From: Larimichthys crocea
Lineage: Eukaryota > Chordata > Actinopteri > Sciaenidae
Assembly (NCBI RefSeq): GCF_000972845.2
Contig: NC_040017.1
Coordinates: 25,753,606-25,817,605 of the forward strand
DNA: 64,000 nt
Direction of reading: 5' to 3'
Positions 1 through 14,150 of this stretch are shown here, one piece after another (position 1 is the first letter of the stretch; the number at the start of each line of letters is the position of its first letter). The position numbers and the translations under genes were made by a program. Under the pieces are notes generated by a model. That model was not told where the DNA came from. It saw only the letters and a program-made list of their open reading frames with translations, and made no database searches.

Positions 1-52
1 GGAAGAACAATACAAAACAAGTGAGATGACTTTGAGATAGAATAGAAAAGGC

Positions 53-66
53 AAAAAAAAAAAAAA
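53..66. repeat. poly(A) run
   Basis: Fourteen consecutive A. Confidence 0.9.
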
Positions 67-1296
67 CTGGCACTGCTTTAGAGAAATAAAAACAACAGAA
101 CACCTTTATGGGATGTTGAATGCAAAAAGAGAGAATTCCTCTATAATTAGAATGAATAAATAAAATAACCCAAACAAAACAGCTGATTCGTTTGGTTATT
201 TATGCACGCGTCGAAGCAGAGCGGCTATATAGTTTCAAAGCACGTCAGAAACATTTACTAAAACGCAACAAAACAATACTTTAAATTATAATAAATACTA
301 AGTTCTGGATTTTCTCTAACCTAACTGCACTTCTCCAAACTACAGAAACTACACGAGCAGCTTGTTTTGTGCACTGTGCACGAGGCGCATGAATAATGTG
401 CCCCCTGATATGTCGGGGTTGTTAATACCACCTCCTGTGGAAACACATATAACCCCTGCCAGCCAAGAAATGAATCCAACCTGAACAATCCTTCCTTCTG
501 TACTCTGTGTCCATCTCAGCTTTCCTACTTGTCAGTAATATAAAATACCATAGGGATTAAGACTGGTCACTCACCTTAACAGCAGAATATGAATAATTTA
601 CCGTTATGCTTATTTATAGCCCCTTGTATGCAGCCACCCAATTCTTGCACACGAATATCATACAATTTCTCCTTTCAAGGCTTATTGGCTCCAATCCTCA
701 TGCTGTCATGGAATGTTAAATCTCCACAGTGCTCCTATTAATGTGTGATTAACTTTTGATGCAGCTCTGCGCCACGCCGAAAATGGACTACTTAAGTAAC
801 GTGACTGCAGCGAACAGAGCCATCAGTTTGGAGCTCTCCCCCATCTTCCCGTCAGTCCGTCGGTCTTGATGTTGAAAATCCTGCTGACTCCACTGTCATC
901 CATCAGGAGAGATAAATTTCCTCTTGCTCTGTAATGATCCCTGAAGAGTATTAAAATACGACTCACTGACTCGCATCTAATTAGGAAACAATTAGTGCTA
1001 TACGAACATATCAGCCACAGCCCTACACAAGCAGCAAATGCCCACTGCCCCTGAGAGTCACAGTTTGTGCTTTAGATATACAAGCGCACACTTCATTTCT
1101 CTCTCAATTCTCTAATGCCGGTGCACGTAATGGGTGCAGAGGTACGGTGGCCATGCTGTGAGTTAATGACCGTTACACTGTTGTGCTTATATACAGCGAT
1201 GCACAACCAGGAGAGGAAGAGCTGCTGAAAAGAGCATTGTTACAAGTCATTCCCAGAATCCGTCGGATACATCGAGACACTACAGCTCGTGTCAAA

Positions 1297-1313
1297 ACAA
1301 CAACAACAACAAC
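1297..1313. repeat. (AAC)n microsatellite
   Basis: About five AAC units. Confidence 0.8.
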
Positions 1314-2243
1314 ACTTTGCTGCTGAACAGTGGAGTCTTCATTGAACTAATATCTACTGGTATGAAAGACTAGAGGCAGGACTGGAAGTCTGACATGAAA
1401 GACAAAAAAATGAGCTGCACCGGGTTTTAGGCTGAACATTGCAGCATTTTCCTCAAAGAAACAATTAATCAATGAGACAAGAAAAGATTAAAGTCCTCTA
1501 AAAATGATCAAAGTCATAACCTAAATGAGGTCAAGGTAGTCATGCTCAGCAGCCATTAGTCTTGTGCACGGAAGTTTTACTGTCTCAATGTGTTTAATTA
1601 ATGCCGGCTATAGTGCCGTTCATGCACCTAAAGTCAGACAGGGCTTCTGCAGGCGAGAAGCCGTAAGCTTGAGATGACCAGCGAGGTTTTTCAGGCTGCC
1701 AGACTTGATTGCCTTTGCCTTCACTCACTATATTACAGCAGCAAAAGGGGAACCTTTACTTAGAAGGCCCTGGACCGTGTGCTACTGCTTCAGTTCCTGA
1801 CAGTTTCGGGAAATGCCATTTACTCTTTGGTTTGGTCACACTGCAAAAAAAAAAACAGACCACCAAGAACTGCACTAAAGGTTGCGATAAACTAATTAGC
1901 AATCCAATTAAAAGAACGGACAAATAAATTGGTAGCTGTGATCTGCAGGTCAGGATGTTTAGTGAAACACCTTCTCCAAGGACAAAATACTGAAACTGTT
2001 TTACATTTTGATCTTAATGAAGGTGTGAAAAAAATAATTGCAATTTCATATTTAATAAGATACATTTTTTGGAAGGTTTGTTTAAAAAAATACTTCGAGT
2101 TTGACAGTTCAAGTTGTAAAACATAACAAAAGTGGTTCAGGCAACAATCATCAAAGCTCCGGTTCAAAGGATGACACAACAGTATGTGGTACTGGGATGA
2201 GAGACGGGAGCTGAAACACGCGAATGTGGGAGGATATGCATCA

Positions 2244-2264
2244 ATATATATATATTTATATATT
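2244..2264. repeat. (AT)n microsatellite, interrupted
   Basis: AT alternation broken by a single TTT. Confidence 0.8.
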
Positions 2265-5200
2265 TTTTACAACCTTACAATAAATAAGCGAGTACTGTAG
2301 GTGTTCTGTGTTGTGCTCGGAAACTTTGAGGTGACACGAGAATGTTAATGGGCACTCGCTGACTGCAGCAGAGGTAGTACGTGAGATTGTTTCACTGCAG
2401 GGTAATTATTTCCACCATGGGAGACATGAAAAATACACACTATACATCATTTTAGATCAACTGCTTAAATCTTCCGAACCTCACACATTAAGAGCTACAG
2501 TTATAGCTATTATACATTAATCCAGATTAATCCAATTCAATTCATTAGGTCTGTCTAACAGTCCAGAACTCAAAGATTTTTTCCATTTACAATGATAGAA
2601 AAGCTGACATTCAAAGAGCCGGAGCCAACTTCATTAACGACCTTAATAATTAATGAATTCTTTAAATTGTTTTTATTTATTTTCTGTCAATCAGCTAAGC
2701 GTTAAGAACAATAAATTGTTACAAACTAGAAAAGGATTTGCTGACAACCTGTGATCACACTGTTTGTTTATGCATGCTTGTGTGTATGTGTTGACTGATT
2801 TGTGGAGGAGGAGATCAGGAGACCTTAGCACAAACCGTTCAAGGTGTACAACACCCCACTGCAGTCAGTTAATTTAAGGACGGTTATGCAGAGTCATGGA
2901 GTGAAGACCACGAGCCTAATGACAATGATCAAGTTTGTGCATGAGAAGGAGGCAGAGTCAGTCATTATCAACGTGCGCGCATACACGTGAAGATTTATGT
3001 TAAGAAATGTCGTTATTTGAGAAGGCTTCTTTGGCTTAGGGAGAGGGAATTAAATCAGGTAAATAGAGAATGTAATTTAGAGGCAGAAAGTAATCGAGTG
3101 AAAAGAAAATCGAGTAAGAAGAGTCAACATCTTTCATCTGGAGAGTCCTGATCTCTCTGTAAACCTGATTCTGCCTCTGTCTAACTTAGATAAAAAAATC
3201 GTCATACCTCCAATAAGATCTACGATCACCTTAGCTAAATGTACTGCACACCCACAAAACTGAGCAAGGTGAAGCACATGTACGACTCCGCGGTGACAGC
3301 CGTAATTATCTGTTTGCTCAAGGACTAGCCTACAGCTGCGGGGCAGCGTCTATAAAAAATGCAGTGTATTTGCAGATGAACAGAGAAGGAAAAAACATTT
3401 CTGCGCCATCAACTGATGCCATGTGGCACACAGAGCACACAGGACGCAGAGGAGTGACTCACGAGTCTCTCCGCGGGGACCGAGTGTCGTCACCGCACTG
3501 CTACTCCTGTAGTAAAATGCAGATTGCATCGAGGCTCTATTTAACCATTAAGTGGGATGATGTACGTGTAGGATTATGTAGTCAGGATTTCAACATTTCT
3601 GTTCAATGTTAAATTAATGTGTAATCCTGTGTTTCCTCTTTGACTTGGACAGCTGCGTACCTGGGTGTGTGAAAGGTTTGTTTTTAGCAGATCACTAAAA
3701 CGTTGCGTAATCTGCTCCTGACACCAGTGCTGTCATGCAGTGTAGGTGGAGTAGGATCCTCTCCAAGATGGTTTAACGCTTTTGTAATATTTTCAGCTGT
3801 TGACTTTGTACCGACTGCTATCGTCACCATCAAGGGCCGCACTCATGAACATTTATCCAGATCTGCCCCGTTCCTCTAACTGTTCCGGCTGTATTTGCAT
3901 GTGGAGGTCATATCTTTATCTTCGCGTGGGCACATTCATGGCACAAGTGGGATTTTGCTCGTTGCCTGTGATGCCGGTGTGCGCCTGTGTTCTCACACCA
4001 AGTCACACGGCACGCACTACATTTACTGCACATGACTTCTGTGCTATTTGCATGACTAATTAGCAGAGGCGCACCTCTGCAACGCTCTCCAAAAATCAGG
4101 CAGAGCTCTTTTGTGTAGGCTTTGCTTGTCCGCTTCACTTTCAACGTGCATTCTTCAATCAGCAGACATCTAATTGCACAGATTTAAAAATAAAAATGGA
4201 TTATAGGAGCGATGTCAGGAAGGCATACTAAAGATTAATGTCTGATTCTCACCAGCATCTGTCAGCCACAACAGCTTTCATGTGTGAAGGCCTTTTCCTT
4301 TCAGCTGATTAACTCTCTTTGGAGCCATCTGAAGGCAGCAGGTATGTAATTATGCACACCAGAACCACCGGTAACCTTGATTAAATCTTGTGCAATCGGC
4401 ATCAGGCTGCTGTAAAAATCCACACACAAACTTCTGCGTTCTTGTGCATATTAAACTGGTCAGATATATCTCAGTGTTCTTGACACTTTGATGTAGTTCA
4501 CAGAATAAAAATCAGTGCTGGAGACAGTGACATCCTCAGGGCCTTATTATAAATGCATGACTATTGTTAATGTTAATCCTACATGCAAACCTTAAGTAAC
4601 TGCTTGGGCAAAACAACATTTTTACAAGGCAGATAATCATAATGAATCATGAGCACTCTGCACTCTGTAGTTCTTTAGTGGTAATAACTAAATCTAAGTA
4701 TTTCTATCAAGCACTAAGGATGCATTTTAAGTCTGTTCAAGGCTCAAAAAGGGGGTTCATAAATAAGCTTATTGTGCCAAACCTAAAACAAATAATGGTC
4801 TATTAATGGAGCCTACAAGGTACCTTAATTGGATATTTAATAGCTTTTGAATTGCCTGAGCATCATCAATTCCCTTTCCGGTATTCCTAATGATGTCCTT
4901 TTGCTTAGCTATAGTGGCCATGTGTGCAGTGTGCAACACAAATGTTAACCAGTCAGGCTGTCCTGGAAATGCTGTGTGATACAAAGGTTTTAGAGCTGCT
5001 TAACCCATGAAAGAAGGTCTGATTCCCCTTTTGATTCTTTCTAACTGTCTGGCAGTGTTTGAGCTTTGCCATGACTGATTAAACGTGCCCTCTTGCTTAC
5101 TATATCACTGCTCTTGGTTTTGGACTTGAACTTCAAAGACTGTGAAAAGGCAGCGTTAGTCTTGCCTTTGTGTCAGTGACGGTCTTAGAAATCCGACGTC

Positions 5201-5757
5201 TTAGTCACCGAAGGAAATAAAGCCCTGTGGTGCTGTTTTTGCAATGTAACATGATGAAATGTGGAGGGAGTGTTGGCTAACAGACCAACAACTAGGGCGG
5301 CGTGACATGATTATACACGGGTGACATATACAGCGCAGTATATTATGAAATGTGAAGATCTGTCAAACCTCAAAGCTATATTAGGACTCTGTGAACCATC
5401 GGGATTATTATTTGGTCATGAAGTTTAAGGTATTTGATTTGCTGTTATCAAACTAAAGGATTAATGGATACAATTTAAAAAAAAGGCAAATAAAAGTTAA
5501 GATTATCAGCTGTATTCTAAACACTTCTTATCTTAATACGATGGATTTTCACATTTTTTTAGAAAGATAATGTGTCATAAACAACCGAGGATCCTATAAA
5601 AGAAGCTAAATTCATAAGACTGTCTGATAATTTATCAAGTTTGGTGTTTACTTTGACGTTTGACGTGCTTCTTTCTAAGTTATTGATGTATGTGCTCAGG
5701 TAATAATTACACTTATCAGATCTCTCCACACAATATAAACATGACGGCTTAATTCTG

Positions 5758-5775
5758 TTTTTTTTTTTTTTTTTT
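5758..5775. repeat. poly(T) run
   Basis: Eighteen consecutive T. Confidence 0.9.
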
Positions 5776-8700
5776 GCATTATTAGGATTCCCAAATTGAC
5801 ATAATTGTTTTCTATTGCACAGCTGGAAGCCATAACTAGCCTTTTATGAAATGAATACTTGCCAGGTGATCTCGTCTCAGTATGAACGCAAACAAACAAA
5901 TGAGACGGCGAAGAGCTCAGAGGAATGGTTTGGAGTCTAATGCAGCAAACGCAAGTGATAAACTGCGTCTTAAACACGTGTTTTATCTCAAAAATGATTA
6001 GTTGATTTGACACCATCTATCCAAGGTTATGCTAAACATATGCCCGCTGGGGGATTATGAGAATTCCCCCAGTTGATAGGGTTCAATTTCATAAATGTGT
6101 CAGGCAAACTAATTCTGCAGGGATAGTTCAACACCCTACCACATATTACACAACAAGAACACACCAACAGACACACGGACACATTTGCAGAGGAAGTGGG
6201 AAATGAGCTTTTATGAATCAACATTGGAAAAATGATAAAACTTTCACTGACGGTGCTGTTTACCTGCTCAGAATCAATATCATAATAACAGAGAGTGAGC
6301 ATAATGTATGATAAGGATGAAAACAAATTGTAAATACCCATAAAAGTTTTTTTTATAGACATGACCATTACCGAGAAAATGGAAATTATATTTGTGTAAT
6401 AAAAAAGCATTACCACAGACGGTACAATTCCATTTAAGGCTGACCCACAACGCTTCTATCAGCACTTTAAACCCAGGATCCATTACTTACAATACTGTCA
6501 GCCTTACAGAGAAGATGAATTCCCAATTATAAATGGACGGTTGAAATAAATCCAGAAAACAAGTAAAACAAATTTCTGCCCGTTAATACTAATACTGTGG
6601 GGGCTGCAGAACAGTTTGTGCACTAAAAAAATAGTTTAAAATTGGTGATTTAGATCAAATTAGCAGCTGTCACGATATAACATAAACATGTTCACAGGCT
6701 CCAGATAGATCAAACCTCTGCCTCTTTAAATGATACCAATTCAAGGATGCAATCAGTGTTAATATATTCGTCTGCAAGGAGGAGAAGGGAAAAATCCAAC
6801 TAAGATTTTTAAAAAATTTAAAAAGCCTCAGCACACAGCAGAGTACTGATGCCAGTGGCTTTCCAGAGTATCACCTAGGAAGATGAAAAAGAGAGCAGAG
6901 TGGCTGAGACTGGAGTCTTTCCTCTCTGGGCGACTGTAAGCACAGACTCCTTCCCCAGCCGTCCTTTACCCACATCCATCCCCGCCTGGCTTCTGCCACT
7001 CTTATCCATCCCAGTCCACTCTGTTTCTCAGAGACAGTGTGCCCTGCAATTCAACTGAAAGACTCCATCTGTTTCAAATTCTCTGCGACAAACAGAGGAA
7101 TGAATCAGACTGCAAAAGTGAAATTGAAAATCCTCAACAAGCTCAATTGAAAAGGAGAAACCTTCTTACTGCTGCACTGCCAGGACGAACAGGAGGAGCG
7201 GCTGTGTCAGGGTGACCGCTGTAATGAAAGGTGAATGTGGAAGCCAGCTGAACCATCGTAAAGACTGTGGCTGATGCTCAACAATTAGGATTTCATTCAG
7301 TAACTGATCCATTAACAAGACTCCTCAGAGTCTCCAAGATTTATATTTTTTTCTCTTTACTTCACGATTTTTTTCTAGAATCAATATTAGCTCTGACGAG
7401 TTATGACACTGCTAAATCCCTCCATGCAGCCACAGTCAAACATCCCTGGGGCTTTCTTTGTTCTGGGATAAAAAAGTAAAGGTTCCAATCTCACCTCTCA
7501 CTGTTAACAACATCCTGCAGGCATGTGACGGCTGTTTTTTAAGGATCTCTTGGTCAACACGCTTGTGTTTAACTGACACGGTGACAGGGTATCTTCTCCG
7601 CCCGGTGTAGAAACAGGCTTATATCCACACCCATTCGCCGAGTCCTCTGCAGAGGATTCTGGACTTCAAAGACGCGCACGTGGTAATCTGCTTTAAATGG
7701 ATGTTTCTGGGCCTCTATCATAGCTCGATCATCGACTGATCCGACTTAAACCGTGGCTGGAAAAAACAATGCTAATAGTGGATAATTATCAGCTTTTACT
7801 CCGTCTGCACTAGCTGCTCTATTCCCTCTCCCATCACACACAGAGGCTGGTGAATAAACACAATGGCATGAATAAATAATGACCCCACAATCCTCTTAAG
7901 GTCCCCGAATAGTGAAGGGGGGAAAAAAAGACAAAAGTTTACTTTTGGTGTTTGAGAGCAAGCGGAGCCTGAAATTGTAAGCGACTCATTAGGGCTACAT
8001 GTGGCTTGCCTGGGGCCTTGCTGAACAAAGATGGCACCATCCCCATCCTGTCATTCCTCAGCGCTCTCTAGGCCTGGCCTAATAAAATTCTAAAGTATAC
8101 CCTTAAGAAACATCTACATCCCCAATAGAAGACAGTAAAGAGCTTAAGCACTGTCTTAAAAAAAAAAGAAAAGCTTTTCATCTTCCAAACTTTCTTCTGG
8201 AATCAAATTTTTTACCAGACTGAGCGGGAGTGCTGAGGCCACCTCTGCTCGATTTTTGCACACTGCACGCTTTAGTGTGCATAAACATCATAGTAATATA
8301 TGCGTTCATGCTAAAGGGGCTTACCTCTGTCAAAACATTATTTCCTTCCCTCCATCGTGATCTCCAGATAGCTCTTGATAAAAGCCCCGTTTTTCATTTC
8401 AGACACTCTCTGTCAGTGTTAAAGAATTGATTTGTGTGTGGCTCCCAGCTCACACTGAGTGCATGACAGTTCAAAAGGCTATCTAAAATATACGTGCTGC
8501 CAAGAGGCTTGTGTTACTAAGTGCTTATATCATTTATATCAGGGTAAAACTTAAGAGAGGTTGCAACATGGCAAATATGGCTTGTTTATACCAGAAGTAG
8601 TTACAAGAATTTTAAGGGAAACATAATGCTTGGACAGAAATTAAAAAGAGAGTTATTGGTTGATAGAGGAATCTGATTAAAGAAACTAAATTCAAGAGGA

Positions 8701-9848
8701 ATACTGTACAACCATTTGCTCAGGCTGTACGGGTGTACATGCATCGACATGGGTCCTGCAGGTTAAGCAGATACTGAGTCTTATCTCTGGGTCACAACAA
8801 AAGTCTAACAACACCAGCTGGTGGAAACTAACTGTTGAACAGAGGCCGAAAAGAAAGTGGCAAAGTGAGCTCAGAAAGTATGAAGTCGTGATATTTATGA
8901 AGAATTCAAACAAGCTCAAATGGAAAACATATTTGTTGGATGAAACCAGAAGCCTGCAGAATCTGCAAACAGCTAATTGGGGCGATTTAAAGTTCTGGTC
9001 TGGAGAGAAACTGGAGGAGATGTGACCTTTATGATTACAATTGTTTGGCCATAATTATCATATTTTGTTTTAATGTAATGATGAATTCATGAATTAAAAA
9101 AATGAATTATAGAAAAAGGTATTTTCCAAAGTATAATTTTAAAACAACCGGCTACGAGTTAATTAGTCGTGTTTCTTGTAAGCGAGGTGCCTTTTTGATG
9201 AATGTCCTCACTTTGTTTAAGTAACATATATTTTATACCATCGCCAAGCTGTGTGCTATCATTCTATTATTACTGTAGATTCTGCTTGTGCTAGTATCAG
9301 CATTTTTGCAACAGTTTAGGTACATCTCTTAATTATATTTCTTGAAAGAAATCCAAGTATGCGTTCAACACAATGGTAGTGAGAAGAATGTAATAAAAAA
9401 TAAAAATAAAAAAGCTCACTTATGCAGAAAGGAAACACCTTTTTCCAAGAAAGTAATTGTAGAGACTTTGGTCAGAACTAGGTAAGCCAATTTTAATTCC
9501 AAATTTCCACTGAGGCAATGAATAGAAATGAAGTTGCCTGGGGCTGATGCAGTCCTAGCAGCTGCATATAGAAAACAACACCAGAATTATCCTTTAACAC
9601 TCTAACTAGTCGTGAAATGCAAATTTCAAATGTGTTTTTTCCACCGCTGGATACTGAACATTAACTCTTCAGCGTGATCATTTTAAAATACTTACCGGAG
9701 CACCAACATGCCGCAATATGATGTTTTTATTGTAACGTGTTTAGATGGATTTTGAACTCATTACTCCTTAACTCAGTCAACGCAGTTCTTACTTGTCTGT
9801 TTTTGTCCTTTCTGAACATGAATTTTATTGTTATTTTGTTACCCTGAG

Positions 9849-9927
9849 CTGATCTGCAGGATCAGGATTGAAGCCAATCAATTGAAATTGATCAGTAGCA
9901 GCTATGAGAATCCTGATCCTCGTTCAG
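9849..9927. other. long imperfect hairpin
   Basis: Left arm 9849-9869 (CTGATCTGCAGGATCAGGAT plus T) pairs with right arm 9909-9927 (AATCCTGATCCTCGTTCAG). The loop holds a second inverted pair, ATCAATT / AATTGAT. No miRNA family is recognised. Confidence 0.7.
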
Positions 9928-12651
9928 CCCTTTGTTTATTGCATTCTGGTTATGAGTTGCATTGTTACCGGTTACACATCAATCAAATGTATCTTTGTTA
10001 AATGAATTTTATGTCATGAAAAATATCCATACTATATCTCTTGGATGTGTATTCTGTGAGCAAAGCAGAGGGTGCATAAACATTTTTTCATTTTTAACCT
10101 CTCTTTTTCATATTTAAATCGAAATGCGCCTTTTATGTTGTAATACCCATTTTTCTTACAAATGCAACATGTAATACCTCTGCTTTATTGTCTTGTGTAC
10201 ACAGAGTGCCCATACAACAACTCTCATTGGACTGTCCTGTTTAAATAAAGGTGAATGAAAAGCATCCTTGCCTAGCAGCATGTTGTGACCCTTAATCAAA
10301 TCACGTTTTATAGCTGTGCACTGGTGACCACAGAGATTTTAGCTAAAAATATATCATCACAGACTGAGTCCAAGGTTGCATTAGGGTAACAAGCCCTTCC
10401 TCTTTTTTTTGCTTTTTTCTCAGTGCGGCATCTTCGCTGTCTTTCAGGGAATATCGACATCAAAAGGACGACGCAATCTATTACAAAGTGGCAACTGAAA
10501 ACAATTAAAAAACCACAACAATTAAAGTCTGACCCAGGATCGAAAGTGCCAAGCATCCAATTAGTGATGTACACTAACAAGCTGTAACCTGCAGCTTCTT
10601 GCTCGGTGAAATATACAGAGAAAAAAACTCCCACAAAGTCCAAATTACTTCCAGACTTTAGGGAAATCAGGGTCATCATTTTAATGCCGTTTACCAATAT
10701 AAACAAGGTCAGGAAAAAAATAATCTCTTGTACTCACTTTCCAGGTTAATCTCTGCAAAAGACTTAGAATATTGTTGCCACAGCCGTGCACCAGCTGTAT
10801 TCTCAGGTCATACAAGCAATGTATGTTTTTTTTTTAAATAACTGTTTATCAGGCAGCTGACTGACAGGCGTAAATGGATTTTCTGTTTCCTGAATTAAGT
10901 TGTCCGACTCCGTTGTCATCCGTTCCTAAACTTAGTGTGGGAATATGTCTGGCAAGTCCTGGACTACATTTCTCATTAGCACTTAATTAAATGCTCAAAC
11001 TGTCACACCTACTGTAAACCATTATTAGTGCTCAGCTTTCAATAAGTTTAAATCATCTAAATAAGCTCGAAGCATGCCTCTGCAAAAAAAAAAAAAAGAA
11101 AATTGGTAATTCACACAGTGCAAACATCGAGGTCTGAAGACCTGCTGCAGAAGCCGGCAATTCATACAGCTGAGATAAGACTAGTGCTTCCAGTGTGACA
11201 GCGGTACTTTAGGGGAACCACTGAAAGCCGAAGGAAAAAAAAATCTAAAGCTTATGTCCTGAGCTATTTTCTTCAACATGCACCGGCTGTGAAATTTCAC
11301 TGTGCCGAGCTACTTTCACCAGGACAGAAAATAATCCAGGAAGAACCTGAGCTGTCCAGCACAACAAGATTCTGGAGTTGCAGGGTCTTTATGTGTGTGG
11401 AAATCTTACGTGTGCACTAACTCTATATTTAATAGTGCTAGACCCTGAGAGCAAGAGCGGGAATGTTGCAAATAATTAATCATACAGACGATCATCCGAG
11501 TTATCACACAGACGATTGTATTCCACATGGATCAAAAAAAAAAAGCACAAATGTTCTGCGGTTACTGTCATGGATGTCTATCATCTGCAGCTGAAGATGT
11601 GTTTTTTAATGTTAGATAATATTTGTTTTAACCTCACAACATGGACCAACAAGTATTAAAAGGTCACTTGAAGTTTAATCATGTACATTACCAGAAGCTG
11701 GTGTTTTGCTGCTCTGAAAGTTTTGCCCCTGGATTTGCAGAGACTTACTCTATACATATGAGAGGTGACCACTAATGAGAGGAATCTCAGCATGGAAGTT
11801 TAATTATTTCCATCTCATACTAGGGCATCAGCACGTTACGATCTCTGCTTCCTGAGCATCAGTAACAACTGCTAATTGCTTACACTAGAGATAACTGGTC
11901 ATTCAGAGCTGTCTGTAACAGACTGGTATACAGTGCAATGTTTAATAGCATAATAAAACAGGATCATTTAGATAAGGTAAGATGTTGAGTGCTGATCTGA
12001 TCCCAGAGCTTTTTTCCTTCTAAATTAAAAATATGTTTAATTTAGAACCTAACTATACAGCACTATATAAGTGGTGAGATCAGTGATATGCTTAGTATAT
12101 TCGCTGATATAGATCCAGAATATTAAATATCTACGTGACTATTTGTATTCCATTTTAATCAGCGAGAGCATTTCCTAAAGCCTAACATGAATATAACATG
12201 AGCACAGACGACTGAGTGTACGTTAAAACGGATATTGCTACAGAATAGCAGGACAGAAGTTGTGTGACTTGGTTAGGATGATCCTCCATGGAGGAGGGCT
12301 CATCCTGCTCCATGTCGTGCTTTGAGCTGCAACTGAGGCCCCTGAGCCTTGGTGGTAAGATGGGCCCTGATGGGCTGTTGGTTTAGACTGTCAGAGGCAC
12401 TGGCAGGGAGCGGGGTATGCAAGTCCACAGATAACAGACCAAAACTGTCCACATGGGCCTCTAAGACCCAGCAAATTAGCCTGCAAATGAGCCAGAGAAT
12501 ATCTCTACTAATCCATGATCTGAGCAGAGACTCTGCCAAAAAAGTAAACAAATAAATAACTTCATAAGAAATACTGGGGGTGGAAAATAACCACGGCTGT
12601 GAGCTGGGAAGCCACTAGTGATTTCTTTGAAGCATCATTTCGTCTGATACT

Positions 12652-12670
12652 CTGCTGCTGCTGCTGCTGC
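12652..12670. repeat. (CTG)n microsatellite
   Basis: Six CTG units, non-coding here. Confidence 0.9.
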
Positions 12671-13773
12671 GACGCCTGTGACCATTTCAGCACACGCCTC
12701 ATGTTGTGCTCGATGTGGATACAGTGAAATTACAGATCGCAATATTACAGAAAACATTGTCCCCCACAGCAAACGATCACAGTCTCTGTGTCTCTATTAC
12801 AGATGCCAAAAGGCAACGATGCATCAAAACACCACTCTTTTACAAAAGTGATTATATTTGTGTCTGCAGTAAAAAACAGATCCTGACTGTATAAATGTTC
12901 TAATTGTTCTTTAAAAACACAGCCGGTTATACTTTACTTAGCAAATGCCACAGACGTCTGTATTAATACCTCTGGATGTTTTACTTTCTTTTTATTTGAA
13001 GCAGCATCCTCAAATTTTTGTAAAGCAAGAGCATACATTTATAATTATTAATAATAGAATGAACTATCACAAACAGTTACAATAACAATTAGCAGGTAAA
13101 GATATTCACTCTGTTACTTATGTTGTTATAAAAAAGATTGAGTATTTCGTTTAAATTCTGAATTCAAGCCTTTCACATTGTTAATGTTGCTACCTGCAAC
13201 GTGACATTAACATAGAAAAAAAATAAAGTTTTAGGTTACTGTAAGTGAGCATGAAATATGACTAATATTCTGTAGCACACAGAGAATTACAAGCCAGATC
13301 ACAGTCATAAAAAACCTCACAGGGCAGTGATGCAAGGTAAAGAGAATCACTTCATATATTCTGTTAAAACATTTAAAGTAAGCCATCACGCTCAAAATAT
13401 GTCCTTAAATTTTTTTATAATTACTCTAGTTTCAATGTGCACAGTTACAGTCCAGAGGAATGCACACAACTTTTAATGCCATACTTTTATAAATGTATGC
13501 TGTTTTTTCATCGACTAAAATAAAACCATCACATTAAACAGTTTTATGTTAATCATAAAACGCTTCTGTATAAAAACAATGACCATTAAAACAAGAAAGG
13601 CTTTATTGGCTATATTAAATACATCATTAAAATAAAAAGCATGGATTCTTTTTTTTTAATCAATTTCATTTTAAACAAAAAAACAAGCTCTCGTATATGA
13701 ATTGATTTTCCTGTCCACATATTCACGTAGAAAAAAACATCTTCTCCCTTATTTGCTCTGCACGTACCTTGTC

Positions 13774-13808
13774 GTGTGTGTGTGTGTGTGTGTTTGTGTG
13801 TGTATGTG
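13774..13808. repeat. (GT)n microsatellite
   Basis: GT alternation of about 35 bp with two single-base interruptions. Confidence 0.95.
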
Positions 13809-14122
13809 CACAAATATGCTACTCCAAGGTCACAATGAGAAACCCCATCTCTGTGGTCCTACCACACTGCTGTAAAACATGCCCTAATGAATCCAGGCCT
13901 GTTCTACAGGAAACATTTTGTCTAATTGGACGTCTGATTTCACTTCACCCCCACGGGCTCCTGATATGGAAGCAAAGCTCCGGGGAATCAGTTCAAAGAT
14001 TAAACACATCTGAGATATCAAAGATATTTGCTTATTCATCTCGGGGGGGGCGTGGCCATCAGCATTTTAAGCATGCATATTCTATGAGGTCAAAGGTTAA
14101 GAGGCCTGTATCAAAGTGTGAA

Positions 14123-14150
14123 AATGCCGCTTGTTAGAAAAAGCGGCATT
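14123..14150. other. perfect short hairpin (10 bp GC-containing stem)
   Basis: AATGCCGCTT, loop of eight bases, AAGCGGCATT. Intronic and not followed by a T-run. Confidence 0.9.
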
